In this document: positions 1 through 6,705 of the stretch, in pieces
How positions within the stretch are numbered: the stretch's first letter is position 1
Layout: the number at the start of each line of letters is the position of its first letter
Source of the DNA: JAIXRY01 sp964444515
GTDB lineage: Bacteria; Patescibacteriota; Minisyncoccia; Phycocordibacterales; UBA9973
Length of the DNA stretch: 27,051 nt
Reading direction: 5' to 3'
Assembly (NCBI GenBank): GCA_964444515.1
Contig: CAYUGY010000005.1
Span: 1-27,051 of the forward strand
The notes under the pieces: generated by a model
Told to the model about the DNA's origin: nothing
Database searches by the model: none
What the model saw: the letters and a program-made list of their open reading frames with translations, nothing else
Made by a program: the position numbers and the translations under genes

Positions 1-80
1 ACGAGCCGGAGTATGCCAAAATGGCGGACCGAACGATTGTGATGGCAGACGGGAAGCTGGTTCAGGATATAGCAAATTAG
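1..80 (+). CDS. ABC transporter ATP-binding protein, C-terminal fragment
   Basis: The window opens inside a reading frame whose last 25 residues end at the TAG at 78-80. The tail contains the pattern A-D-R-T-I-V-M-A-D-G-K-L-V, which matches the region just after the H-loop in ABC ATPases of the LolD/MacB type (ADRxIxLxDGKIV). The Walker motifs lie outside the window, so substrate and partner cannot be named. A strong terminator follows 12 bases after the stop, so this is the last gene of its transcript. Confidence 0.7.
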   Translation, partial: EPEYAKMADRTIVMADGKLVQDIAN

Positions 81-92
81 AGGGAGTTATTT

Positions 93-126
93 AAAAAGTC
101 AGTACTATAATAGTATTGACTTTTTT
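93..126 (+). terminator. Intrinsic terminator after the ABC ATPase gene
   Basis: A 15-bp stem (93-107 with 111-125, one G-T pair) around a 3-nt loop ends in a run of T. Its descending arm also supplies the -35 box of the next promoter. Confidence 0.85.
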
Positions 127-144
127 AATTTCATACATTATAAT
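116..144 (+). promoter_or_regulatory. Sigma-70-type promoter for the gene at 173
   Basis: TTGACT (116-121), a 17-bp spacer and TATAAT (139-144). The -35 box lies inside the descending arm and T-tract of the preceding terminator. The predicted start is near 151, giving a leader of about 22 nt. Confidence 0.75.
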
Positions 145-172
145 AAATCAGGAAATTTAAAAATAAAAGAAT

Positions 173-1803
173 ATGGTTAACGCAGAAAGTATTACCCAAA
201 AAGACAATCAACACCTCAGTGCCGCCTTGTTATNNNNNNNNNNNNNNNNNNNNNNNNNNNNNNNNACTATCAATTTCTTGAAAACAAGGAAAAGATTGTA
301 ATCAAAATACTTGATTACGAAAATCAGCAACGAGAATTAATGGTTAGCTTAAGAAAGTATTTGAAAGAGCAAAAAGTCAAATACCTTTCCACTAAAGGAT
401 ATGTTTATATAAATATATCATCAGAAACACCGTTCTCGGGTGCACAGCAAAAAGAAGCAGTACCCCCACTAAATGCACCTGAAGCACTTCTGTATATATT
501 GAAACTGCATCAGATATTATTTTTTCTTAAAGAGGAAACAGATATCACAATGAATATTCAATGTATTGACACCAACGAAATTAAAAAGGTGACAGAGATC
601 TGCATCTTTTATGGTATCAAATTTGAAATAGTTGGTACGAAGTTTGAATTAAAACTTTCGAAACAATTTGATTTTAATTTGATTACTTCAAAAAAAGTAG
701 AAGGAATAGAAGCTACCGATCCTAAAAAGTTTAGCAAAGAATTAATTGATAGTATTTATGCTGTTGATTATGAATTAGCAAAACAAAAAGTTTTGGTAAC
801 GCTTCCTCCGGAGCGTTTAGTGAAAGATGTTACTCGTTCAACGCGATATGCCATGGTAAACACCAGGAAAAGCATTACCTTCATTGCTAATTTTTCTAAG
901 TACATGATGTCTGTATATGGCGTTGATGTGTTGCAAGACCCTATTGATGAACATACTTTTTTTGTAATCGGCCCAAAGAATGCTGAGTTTTCGAATTCTT
1001 CGAATGAAAACGCTAATCGAGAGGCTCGTAAAATAAGAAGTTCTGTTCACCCAGTTAGTAAACTTTTGTTGAATAGTGGTATAAAATGCTACTCAACAAA
1101 CGACAAGGATGGACTTTCTTTTACTTTGAGATTTGATGAACAAAAAAATCCTAAAAACATTACTTTTCACAGTACCGATGAAAAAGAAAAGAAGGAAGTA
1201 ATAAAAAAATCACTTCTTTTGTTGAAGGGTAATGGGTATCAGGTTGAATTATCTCAGGCAAAAAAACGTATTGTTTTTTTGTCTCCAGAGCAGAAAATTA
1301 CAGATTCTCGTGAAGTTGCAGGGTTGCTGAAAAAGAGCGGATTTACTACTCGTAAGAATGGAGTAAATAAAACACCGGGTTTTTCTATTTCATTTTTTAG
1401 TGGAACAAAAAACGTGTCGAGTATTACTTTTATTGGTGGTAAAGAGGAAGAAAGAAGGGAGGTAGCAGAAAAAGCTCGCCTTCTATTGGAAGAACACGGT
1501 CTTCATTTCAATAGAAAACACAACTCTTCAAAAATGGTGTTTATAGAGAAACAAACAAATGGTGTACAGGGTGTTGATCAGCGAACAGTTTCTATTGATC
1601 CTGTTCAAGTCAAACACACTGATCAGTTTTTTTTGTCTCTATCAGAAAATCAGATTGATTTGTTATTGCAAAACATTTCACCTGAGTACATAAAACAAAG
1701 AATACAAAAAGCACTAAAAGGTTTTGTTGTTATCCGTGAAAACGATGCAACCTTACTAAGACCAGAATTATTTATTTCACTCGATGAGTTAATCATTGAG
1801 TAA
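173..1803 (+). CDS. Unknown protein with internal duplication, broken by an assembly gap
   Basis: I do not recognise this protein. The ATG at 173 sits about 22 nt after a consensus promoter and begins MVNAESITQK. The frame then runs into 32 N bases at 234-265. Beyond the gap an open frame continues from 268 to the TAA at 1801-1803, but in another phase, so the N count is probably not the true gap length. The first ATG after the gap is at 340. Numbered from that ATG (487 residues), residues 239-314 and 326-402 are two related copies sharing V-x2-LL-x2-SG, ITF, a charged helix with LLL, and VF. There is no signal peptide or membrane segment; the protein is lysine-rich and probably cytosolic. 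One gene across the gap is the simplest reading; two genes cannot be excluded. Confidence 0.65.
234..265. other. Assembly gap (32 N)
   Basis: A run of 32 N lies inside the coding region starting at 173. The frames on the two sides do not match, so its length is probably a placeholder or estimate. Confidence 0.95.
1054..1545 (+). repeat. Protein-level tandem duplication, two units of about 76 residues
   Basis: The translations of about 1054-1281 and 1315-1545 align over their full length. Shared features are an initial V-x2-LL-x2-SG, a central ITF strand, a helix rich in E and K followed by LLL and G, and a closing VF. The DNA itself has diverged, so the duplication is old. Confidence 0.6.
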
Positions 1804-1805
1804 AT

Positions 1806-1837
1806 AAAATCCCCCGTAAACATGCGGGGGATTTTTT
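1806..1837. terminator. Bidirectional intrinsic terminator
   Basis: The stem AAAATCCCCCG / CGGGGGATTTT with an 8-nt loop has T runs on both strands. It separates two convergent genes. Confidence 0.9.
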
Positions 1838-1846
1838 ATTACATAA

Positions 1847-2152
1847 CTACTCTTCTTCAGAACCACCTGTTATTTCATTCGGTAGTTCTGGTTCTTCAAA
1901 AGAACTATAATCAATTGTTTCTTCAGTTATCTCTTCGATAGCTGAAAGTAGCACAGCATAATCAATTTCTTGAGGAAACAATAACTTGTTTTTTATAATA
2001 AAATCAGTTGCTTCAAAAAATTCTCGTGCATGTGAACTGGTGTTGATCGCTAATTGTTCGATCCGTTGCGTGTAATTTTCTAGATATGTTTCAAGATGTT
2101 CATCGTCTTTCATCATACCTTGGAGACTATGGATGAGAGATGGGTAAATCAT
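1847..2152 (-). CDS. Unknown acidic protein
   Basis: I do not recognise this protein of 101 residues from the ATG at 2152. The frame is also open from a TTG at 2176 (109 residues). The ATG is preferred because a good minus-strand promoter has its -10 box at 2176-2181, which would place the TTG upstream of the transcript start. The product appears helical, with no membrane segment or cysteine. Its C-terminus is strongly acidic: many of the last 35 residues are E or D, ending GGSEEE. It converges on the gene at 173-1803 and shares its terminator, and it is divergent from the SIMPL gene. Confidence 0.6.
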   Translation of the reverse strand: MIYPSLIHSLQGMMKDDEHLETYLENYTQRIEQLAINTSSHAREFFEATDFIIKNKLLFPQEIDYAVLLSAIEEITEETIDYSSFEEPELPNEITGGSEEE

Positions 2153-2175
2153 TTTGTATATCGTTTTCCATTTCA

Positions 2176-2204
2176 AGTGTAGGGTATAAAACCATTCGGG
2201 TCAA
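2176..2204 (-). promoter_or_regulatory. Promoter for the acidic protein gene
   Basis: On the minus strand: TTGACC (2204-2199), a 17-bp spacer and TACACT (2181-2176). The predicted start near 2169 leaves about 17 nt before the ATG at 2152. Confidence 0.6.
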
Positions 2205-2209
2205 TTATT

Positions 2210-2218
2210 TGCTATAAT
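2210..2218 (+). promoter_or_regulatory. Extended -10 promoter, predicted leaderless
   Basis: TGC followed by TATAAT (2213-2218) ends 6 nt before the ATG at 2225. There is no good -35 box. Transcription would start at or very near the A of the start codon. Confidence 0.65.
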
Positions 2219-2224
2219 AGATGT

Positions 2225-3028
2225 ATGTTTACACAAGAAGAAAAAAACAAGCTTACAAAGATAGTAGTAGGGTTTATTGGAATTATTAGTATTTTGTTGG
2301 TTGTGCACATTGTTACCGGAATCAAAGAATACCGATTACTCGGTACTGACAAGGTTGCAAGTAATGTGATTACTGTCACTGGTAATGGGGAAGCGTTCGC
2401 TGTGCCTGATGTTGCCAAGGTCTCATTTACCATTCATACAGAAGCAAAAAGTATGGATGCTGCACAAAAGACTTCTGCAGAAATTTATGCAAAAGTAAAA
2501 GATGCAATCAAGCCATTTGCGATTGAAGAAAAGAATATCAAGACAGAAAATTATAATGCAACTCCAAAATACGAATGGAAAAATGACAAAGTGGTTGCAT
2601 GTTCTGCTACATATTGTCCACCAAGTAACGGAAGAAATGTGTTGGTTGGATATACAATCGACCAAACAGTTTCAATCAAACTACAAGCAGTAGACAAGGC
2701 GGGTGAATTGATTGACGCACTAGGTACTGCTGGTGTATCAAATATCTCAGGTCCAGAATATACGGTATCTGATGAAGATGGTATCAAGGCACAAGCTCGC
2801 AAAGATGCAATCGCTGAAGCCAAAGCCAAAGCTGAAGTGCTGGCGAAAGACCTCGGTGTACACCTTGTACGCATCGTTAATTTCTCTGAAAGTAACGGTG
2901 GCGGATATCCAATGCCAATGTATGGTGCAATGGATATGATGGTCAAAGCAGGTGCACCAACAACTGAACTTCCAAAAGGGGAGACTAAGGTAACGAGTGA
3001 TGTAAGTATTACATACGAAATAAGGTAA
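2225..3028 (+). CDS. SIMPL domain (DUF541) protein, membrane-anchored
   Basis: This 267-residue protein has one N-terminal hydrophobic segment at about residues 13-33, then a SIMPL/DUF541 domain to the C-terminus (about 45-266). The domain is recognised from the opening ITVTGNGEAFAVPDVAKVSF, the helix around 186-210 rich in A and K (KAQARKDAIAEAKAKAEVLA), and the closing strand VTSDVSITYEIR. SIMPL proteins such as YggE are found in or outside the cell envelope and are linked to stress tolerance; the exact role here is unknown. Two cysteines in the central insert (126 and 131) could form a disulfide if the domain is outside the membrane. The gene has a predicted leaderless start and ends in an unusual repeat-flanked terminator. 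Confidence 0.85.
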   Translation: MFTQEEKNKLTKIVVGFIGIISILLVVHIVTGIKEYRLLGTDKVASNVITVTGNGEAFAVPDVAKVSFTIHTEAKSMDAAQKTSAEIYAKVKDAIKPFAIEEKNIKTENYNATPKYEWKNDKVVACSATYCPPSNGRNVLVGYTIDQTVSIKLQAVDKAGELIDALGTAGVSNISGPEYTVSDEDGIKAQARKDAIAEAKAKAEVLAKDLGVHLVRIVNFSESNGGGYPMPMYGAMDMMVKAGAPTTELPKGETKVTSDVSITYEIR

Positions 3029-3032
3029 AAAA

Positions 3033-3142
3033 GCATCTAGCTACTAGCATCTAGCGACTAGCTAAAAACAAATAAAAGAAAAGACGAAACCCGGAGGGTT
3101 TCGTCTTTTCTTCGGCTAGTTGCTAGGAGCTAGACGCTAGTT
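3033..3142 (+). repeat. CTAG heptad arrays flanking a terminator (copy 1)
   Basis: CTAG occurs at 3037, 3044, 3051 and 3058, exactly every 7 nt, and again at 3116, 3123, 3130 and 3137. The two arrays are inverted relative to each other: the left units read NNCTAGC and the right units GCTAGNN. They bracket a perfect terminator hairpin at 3076-3112. The left array begins 4 nt after the stop codon of the SIMPL gene. Confidence 0.85.
3076..3112 (+). terminator. Terminator hairpin at the core of the CTAG element
   Basis: A perfect 17-bp stem (3076-3092 with 3096-3112) has a 3-nt loop and a pyrimidine-rich descending arm (TCGTCTTTTCTT). It works as a terminator for the SIMPL gene. Confidence 0.8.
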
Positions 3143-3150
3143 GTTTCTTG

Positions 3151-3159
3151 TGATATGAT
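3151..3159 (+). promoter_or_regulatory. Candidate extended -10 promoter for secE-nusG
   Basis: TGA followed by TATGAT (3154-3159). The predicted transcript would begin near 3166 and carry at once a GC hairpin with a GCGA tetraloop (3173-3184) followed by four T, about 40 nt before secE. A second -10-like TACAAT (3209-3214) sits 8 nt before the ATG, so a leaderless secE start is an alternative. Confidence 0.4.
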
Positions 3160-3222
3160 GCTTATATAACAGCCCCGCGAGGGGTTTTAAAATAGCCAAA
3201 ATTTATATTACAATCTATACGT

Positions 3223-3399
3223 ATGAAAAAATTTATCAACGAAACATATACTGAATTAAAACAAGTAACTTGGCCAACACGTAGTCATGTTGTTTGGTTT
3301 ACTGTTACTGTCATCATCATCTCTCTTTTGGTCGCTTATACATTAGGACTTTTTGACACACTCTTCACTGGAGGCGTGGCAAAAATATTGAACAAATAA
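3223..3399 (+). CDS. secE: Preprotein translocase subunit SecE
   Basis: This is a 58-residue protein, the usual size for the short bacterial SecE. The N-terminal amphipathic helix carries the family motif E-L-K-Q-V-T-W-P-T-R (about residues 11-20), followed by one transmembrane helix at about 25-46. SecE clamps SecY in the SecYEG protein-export channel of the cytoplasmic membrane. It lies one base upstream of nusG, the classical secE-nusG arrangement, so the two are almost certainly co-transcribed. The next gene pair ends in a strong terminator. Confidence 0.93.
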   Translation: MKKFINETYTELKQVTWPTRSHVVWFTVTVIIISLLVAYTLGLFDTLFTGGVAKILNK

Positions 3400-3400
3400 T

Positions 3401-3946
3401 ATGGCAAAACAAGAAGTTACTGGAGAGCGTCATTGGTACGCGATTCACACATATTCAGGATATGAGAATGCTGTGCTTCGTAATTTGAGACAACGTATTG
3501 ATAGTTTGGGAATGGAAGACAAAATTTTTAATGTTGTAGTTCCTGTCGAAAAGAAAATCAAAATCAAAGGTGGAAAGCGTGTAGAAGTAGAAGAGAAAGT
3601 ATACCCAGGATATGTACTCGTAGAAATGATTGTAACTGATGATTCTTGGTTCGTTGTACGAAACACTCCTCGTGTTACCGGATTCGTTGGTTCAGGTGTT
3701 ACTCCTGTTCCATTGTCACAAAGAGAAATTGATGAGTTCTTCGGTAAGATGGATGAAAAAGTTGCGAAACATACAATGGATTTGGAAGTTGGCGAAACAA
3801 TCATTGTTGCCGACGGTCCATTCAAAGATCTTGAAGGACGTGTTGATGAAGTTGATCAAGAGCGAGGAAAGGTTCGAGTATTGGTTTCAATGTTCGGACG
3901 TGAGACTCCTGTTGAATTGGATTTCTTGCAAATCAAGAAACTGTAA
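3401..3946 (+). CDS. nusG: Transcription termination/antitermination factor NusG
   Basis: This 181-residue protein has the usual NusG length. The NGN domain (about residues 11-115) starts RHWYAIHTYSGYENAV and contains the VYPGYVLVEM strand and the NTPRVTGFVG segment. The KOW domain (about 128-181) has VGETIIVADGPFKDLEGRV. NusG binds the clamp helices of RNA polymerase and couples elongation to Rho or to the ribosome. It starts one base after secE. Here a strong terminator separates it from rplK, whereas in many bacteria rplK follows in the same operon. Confidence 0.97.
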   Translation: MAKQEVTGERHWYAIHTYSGYENAVLRNLRQRIDSLGMEDKIFNVVVPVEKKIKIKGGKRVEVEEKVYPGYVLVEMIVTDDSWFVVRNTPRVTGFVGSGVTPVPLSQREIDEFFGKMDEKVAKHTMDLEVGETIIVADGPFKDLEGRVDEVDQERGKVRVLVSMFGRETPVELDFLQIKKL

Positions 3947-3968
3947 AAATAAGGCAGAAAAGGAATAA

Positions 3969-4001
3969 AAAGGGGCGGAAACCTATGGTTTCCGCCCCTT
4001 T
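3969..4001 (+). terminator. Intrinsic terminator after nusG
   Basis: A perfect 15-bp stem (3969-3983 with 3987-4001) has the GC core GGGGCGGAAACC and a 3-nt loop. Only three T follow in the arm, but the stem is very stable. Confidence 0.8.
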
Positions 4002-4018
4002 ACCTCGAGTCTCTTTTC

Positions 4019-4068
4019 TGTTATATTACTGGAGTTACGCTTATAGCTTCAACTTAACAAAGTAACTC
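4019..4068 (+). promoter_or_regulatory. Candidate rplK promoter and structured leader
   Basis: TGT followed by TATATT (4022-4027) gives an extended -10 with a predicted start near 4034. The region also holds a 7-bp stem, GAGTTAC at 4032-4038 with GTAACTC at 4062-4068. Ribosomal protein L1 represses L11 operons through such leaders in other bacteria; I could not match a true L1 site here. Confidence 0.4.
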
Positions 4069-4102
4069 GTATTGGTACCGAAAGGTCAGATACTCAATCA
4101 AA

Positions 4103-4528
4103 ATGGCAAAGAAAATAATGAAGAAAATCAAGGTGCAAATCAAGGCTGGTGGTGCGACTCCGCAACCGCCACTTGGTCCCGCTCTTGGACAAGCAGGTAT
4201 CAACATCTCAGAATTTTGTCAAAAATTCAACGCAGATTCACAAAACATGGGAGGTGAAATCGTTGGGGTAAAAATCAACGTATACGATGATCGTTCATAC
4301 GATTACCGTATCTCAACTCCTCCAGTAGGAATCTTGCTCCAAAAAGCTGCAGGAATCACAAAAGGTTCAGGTAAACCGAATGTTTCAAAAGTAGGAAAGG
4401 TAACAAAAGCGCAAATCCGCGAAATCGCAGAACGCAAAATGCCTGACTTGAACGCAAAGAACATCGAAGGAGCTATGAAGATTATTGAAGGATCAGCTCG
4501 TTCAGCGGGTATTACAGTAACTGACTAA
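4103..4528 (+). CDS. rplK: 50S ribosomal protein L11
   Basis: This 141-residue protein has the normal L11 length. The N-terminal domain contains the family segment GGATPQPPLGPALGQAGINI, and the C-terminal rRNA-binding domain has STPPVGILLQKAAGI and ends with the helix GSARSAGI. L11 binds the GTPase-associated region of 23S rRNA and is the target of trimethylation and thiopeptides in many bacteria. The ATG at 4103 is chosen because MAKKIMKKIKVQIKAGGATP matches the family N-terminus. The usual next gene, rplA, is missing: a terminator and an unrelated methyltransferase gene follow. Confidence 0.97.
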   Translation: MAKKIMKKIKVQIKAGGATPQPPLGPALGQAGINISEFCQKFNADSQNMGGEIVGVKINVYDDRSYDYRISTPPVGILLQKAAGITKGSGKPNVSKVGKVTKAQIREIAERKMPDLNAKNIEGAMKIIEGSARSAGITVTD

Positions 4529-4535
4529 CTAAAAT

Positions 4536-4565
4536 AAAAACTTCCTTTTAAAAGGAAGTTTTTGG
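4536..4565 (+). terminator. Intrinsic terminator after rplK
   Basis: AAAAACTTCC paired with GGAAGTTTTT around TTTTAAAA. The T-tract runs almost to the next ATG at 4572, leaving little room for a separate promoter. Confidence 0.8.
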
Positions 4566-4571
4566 TTTTTT

Positions 4572-5171
4572 ATGCAAACACATTCTTGGGAAGAAGCTTA
4601 CAATAATAAAAGTTTTAAAATAACAACACTTTCACCAAGTGTTCTTGTTGGACGATATAAACACTTACTACAAGAAGGTGATTATGTTTTAGATGTTGGG
4701 TGTGGAAACGGAAGAAATGCTTTGTTTTTATCATCCATAGGTTGTTTCATTGATTCTTTTGATGTTGCGGATTTGGATTGGCTTGATTCATCTACCTATA
4801 AAAAAATAAATTTTCAAAAAAGTACTGTACTCGATTTTGATTATAAAAATGATACTTATCATTGTATTGTTATTGCTCGTGTTATTCAATATTTAAACAA
4901 AGAAGAACTATTATATTTATTTAAAAAAATAAAAGATAGCTTGAATAAAAGAGGTTTCCTTTTGTTGAGTTTTAGTAGTGAAGGGGGGATATTTAATAAA
5001 GAGACAATTACTGTTCCCAAGTTTCACTATAAAGTAGATGAAATAGAAGTGTTACTAAGAGAACTATTTAATGAGATTGTAATTACAAAAGGGTCTACTA
5101 AAAATCTTCATGTTAATTATACTGAAGATGTTGTTTCTTATGACATTTTTGCAACAAATATAAAAAAATAA
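4572..5171 (+). CDS. Class I SAM-dependent methyltransferase
   Basis: This 199-residue protein has a Rossmann-type methyltransferase core. Motif I is VLDVGCGNGRNALFL (about residues 39-53), with the acidic D41 and the GxGxG-like loop that binds S-adenosylmethionine. Later motifs follow: DFDYKNDTYHCIVIARVIQY (about 92-111) and a strand after NKRGFLLLSFSSEG. It resembles TehB/UbiG-like small-molecule methyltransferases; the substrate cannot be told. The position directly after rplK suggests an L11 methyltransferase, but PrmA has a different N-terminal domain and this protein lacks it, so I do not make that call. The gene starts only 7-9 nt after the rplK terminator and so may depend on readthrough. 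The sequence is more AT-rich than rplK, a possible sign of separate origin. Confidence 0.8.
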   Translation: MQTHSWEEAYNNKSFKITTLSPSVLVGRYKHLLQEGDYVLDVGCGNGRNALFLSSIGCFIDSFDVADLDWLDSSTYKKINFQKSTVLDFDYKNDTYHCIVIARVIQYLNKEELLYLFKKIKDSLNKRGFLLLSFSSEGGIFNKETITVPKFHYKVDEIEVLLRELFNEIVITKGSTKNLHVNYTEDVVSYDIFATNIKK

Positions 5172-5176
5172 ATTTT

Positions 5177-5206
5177 TTGACTTGCCAGATAATAAAATGG
5201 TATATT
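5177..5206 (+). promoter_or_regulatory. Promoter for the nucleotidyltransferase-deaminase pair
   Basis: TTGACT (5177-5182), an 18-bp spacer and TATATT (5201-5206); predicted start near 5213. A second TATAAT-like box (5217-5222) lies 10 nt before the ATG. Confidence 0.6.
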
Positions 5207-5232
5207 CCTGACGGATTATAATACTTTTAAAA

Positions 5233-5826
5233 ATGGAAAATATAACCTTAACAGGTAAACACAAAGATTGTCTTTATTTTAACAATCTACCAGAACTTAT
5301 TACTTTTATCGAAAAAATACGACAAGAAGGAAAAACCATTGGCTATGTAAGTGGAGTATGGGATTTACATCACATAGGACACTCGCTTTATTTAGCAAAG
5401 GCTAAAGAACAATGTGGTTTTTTAATTGTCGGTGTTGATTCTGACGAAGTGACTAAAAGAGACAAAGGTGAAAACCGTCCAACGATCCCTTTTGATGAAA
5501 GAGCTTCTGTTCTTACTCATTTGAAATCTGTTGACGCAGTTATCGCGAGAACTCTGGAAGAAGAAAGAACAACTCAAATCATGGCAATAAAGCCAGATAT
5601 ATTGATTGTTTCTCATTCAACTAAAAAAGACGGTACTTTTGTTGAGAATATGGAAAAAGCATACAAAGGTATTTGTGGAAAAATTGTGGCTTTTGAGCCC
5701 CAAGCTACTACATCGACCAGTGCAAGAATTAGACTGCTTAATATCCAAGGTGCAAAAGGTTTATTTGAGCAAATTCAAAAAGTTTGTGAAGATTTCTTTA
5801 GTGGAAAGGAGGACGACGCATCATGA
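5233..5826 (+). CDS. HIGH-type nucleotidyltransferase (cytidylyltransferase-like)
   Basis: This 197-residue protein has a cytidylyltransferase-like fold. After about 34 extra N-terminal residues it shows GYVSGVWDLHHIGHSLYLAKA (about 37-57), with the nucleotide-binding H47-x-G-H50, then VGVDSDEVTKRDKG (67-79). The second signature T-S-T-S-A-R-I-R (160-167) replaces the ISSTxIR motif. The family joins a phosphorylated substrate to CMP or AMP with release of pyrophosphate: glycerol-3-phosphate cytidylyltransferase, the RfaE C-terminal domain and archaeal FAD synthetase are relatives. The substrate here is unknown. Its stop overlaps the ATG of the deaminase gene by four bases (ATGA), so the two are translationally coupled and probably work together. 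Confidence 0.82.
   Translation: MENITLTGKHKDCLYFNNLPELITFIEKIRQEGKTIGYVSGVWDLHHIGHSLYLAKAKEQCGFLIVGVDSDEVTKRDKGENRPTIPFDERASVLTHLKSVDAVIARTLEEERTTQIMAIKPDILIVSHSTKKDGTFVENMEKAYKGICGKIVAFEPQATTSTSARIRLLNIQGAKGLFEQIQKVCEDFFSGKEDDAS
5806..5812 (+). promoter_or_regulatory. Strong Shine-Dalgarno site inside the upstream gene
   Basis: AAGGAGG ends 10 nt before the ATG at 5823. It is one of the few clear Shine-Dalgarno sites in the window and fixes the start of the overlapping deaminase gene. Confidence 0.75.
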
Positions 5827-6671
5827 AAAAAGCAATTGTAACTTATTTGCCAGTTATCCATAGGGGATACTTAGAATTTTTTGATGCAAATCATCCTGTT
5901 GATACTATTTTTTTGATTGATGAAAATACACTCAAAGAAATAGACGGACATATGTATGGACGGTTGCATCGAGACTTACGTTCAGTACCTTCTCATCTAA
6001 TGAAGAAAATGCTTGATTCGCTTTGTTTATTTAATCATGTTCTGTTTCTAAGCAAAGAGAATCTGAAGGATTTTGATCAAATCATTGTACCAGAAGATGA
6101 TGCTAATGAGGCAGTATTATCGGCTTGGTACCCATCACTACAAACAGATTTACAAAATGTCTTTCTTCGATGGAGTTGGAAATCTGTGGAACAAAAAAAT
6201 CCAGCTATGCCGGATGATTCAATTTCACAAACCAAATTCGATAATGAAATAATGCTCATGGCTTTGAATGTATCAATGAAAAGTTCTGATTGGTGGAGAA
6301 ATGTCGGTGCAGTTATAATTCCTCTTACAGGCGAACCTATAGAAGCATTCAACCATCATTTACCTCACGAACAATCACCGTATATTAATGGTGACGCAAG
6401 AAGTAATTTTAGTCCAGGTGAAAGCATTGAGATGTGTACAGCAATCCATGCTGAGGCTTCAGCAATAGCTATTGCTTCTAAGAAAGGTATACCACTCGAT
6501 GGTGCTAGTATCTATGTGACAACTTTTCCATGTCCTGTTTGTGCAAGACTCATTGCAGAGTCTGGTATCAAAAAGGTTTATTATGAAAAAGGTTATTCTC
6601 GTCTTGATGCCCTGGAGCTTTTTAGGTCACAAGGAATAGAGACTATTCTTGTTCTACCAGATTTTGGATAA
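5823..6671 (+). CDS. dCMP-deaminase-like zinc enzyme with an extra N-terminal domain
   Basis: This 282-residue protein is longer than ordinary dCMP deaminases (about 150-180). The C-terminal half (about 138-280) is a zinc deaminase: H209-A-E211 and P236-C237-P-V-C240 are the zinc ligands and catalytic glutamate, and VTTFPCPVCARLIAESGIK matches dCMP deaminase (ComEB type). The expected reaction is dCMP to dUMP, feeding thymidylate synthase, which is encoded just downstream on the other strand. The N-terminal ~130 residues are unrecognised; the start AIVTYLPVIHRGYLEFF faintly recalls a degenerate nucleotidyltransferase fold, which is speculation. The gene overlaps the nucleotidyltransferase gene by 4 nt and has a strong Shine-Dalgarno site. 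Other deaminase families (RibD-like, tRNA or antibiotic deaminases) remain possible. Confidence 0.75.
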   Translation: MKKAIVTYLPVIHRGYLEFFDANHPVDTIFLIDENTLKEIDGHMYGRLHRDLRSVPSHLMKKMLDSLCLFNHVLFLSKENLKDFDQIIVPEDDANEAVLSAWYPSLQTDLQNVFLRWSWKSVEQKNPAMPDDSISQTKFDNEIMLMALNVSMKSSDWWRNVGAVIIPLTGEPIEAFNHHLPHEQSPYINGDARSNFSPGESIEMCTAIHAEASAIAIASKKGIPLDGASIYVTTFPCPVCARLIAESGIKKVYYEKGYSRLDALELFRSQGIETILVLPDFG

Positions 6672-6676
6672 AAAAT

Positions 6677-6705
6677 AACCGAGCTTATTGCTCGGTTTTC
6701 TTTTT
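6677..6705. terminator. Terminator between convergent genes
   Basis: AACCGAGC paired with GCTCGGTT (6677-6684 with 6690-6697), then TTCTTTTT. The loop holds the stop codon (6685-6687) of the minus-strand HIT gene. Confidence 0.75.

Noticed and set aside
2551..3036. A 161-codon minus-strand frame opposite the SIMPL gene
   Set aside because: It is a mirror frame of a clear SIMPL domain; no promoter or recognisable protein.
3033..3142. Possible CRISPR array
   Set aside because: Repeat units are 7 nt and inverted around a terminator; there are no spacers of CRISPR size and no cas genes.
3173..3190. GC hairpin with GCGA loop and TTTT as terminator of the SIMPL gene
   Set aside because: A better terminator already lies upstream at 3076-3112; the hairpin more likely sits at the 5' end of the secE transcript.
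4072..4257. Alternative frame overlapping the rplK start
   Set aside because: It is out of phase with rplK, which matches L11 over its full length from 4103.
4572..5171. L11 methyltransferase (prmA) by position next to rplK
   Set aside because: Only the general methyltransferase core is seen; the N-terminal substrate-recognition domain of PrmA is absent.
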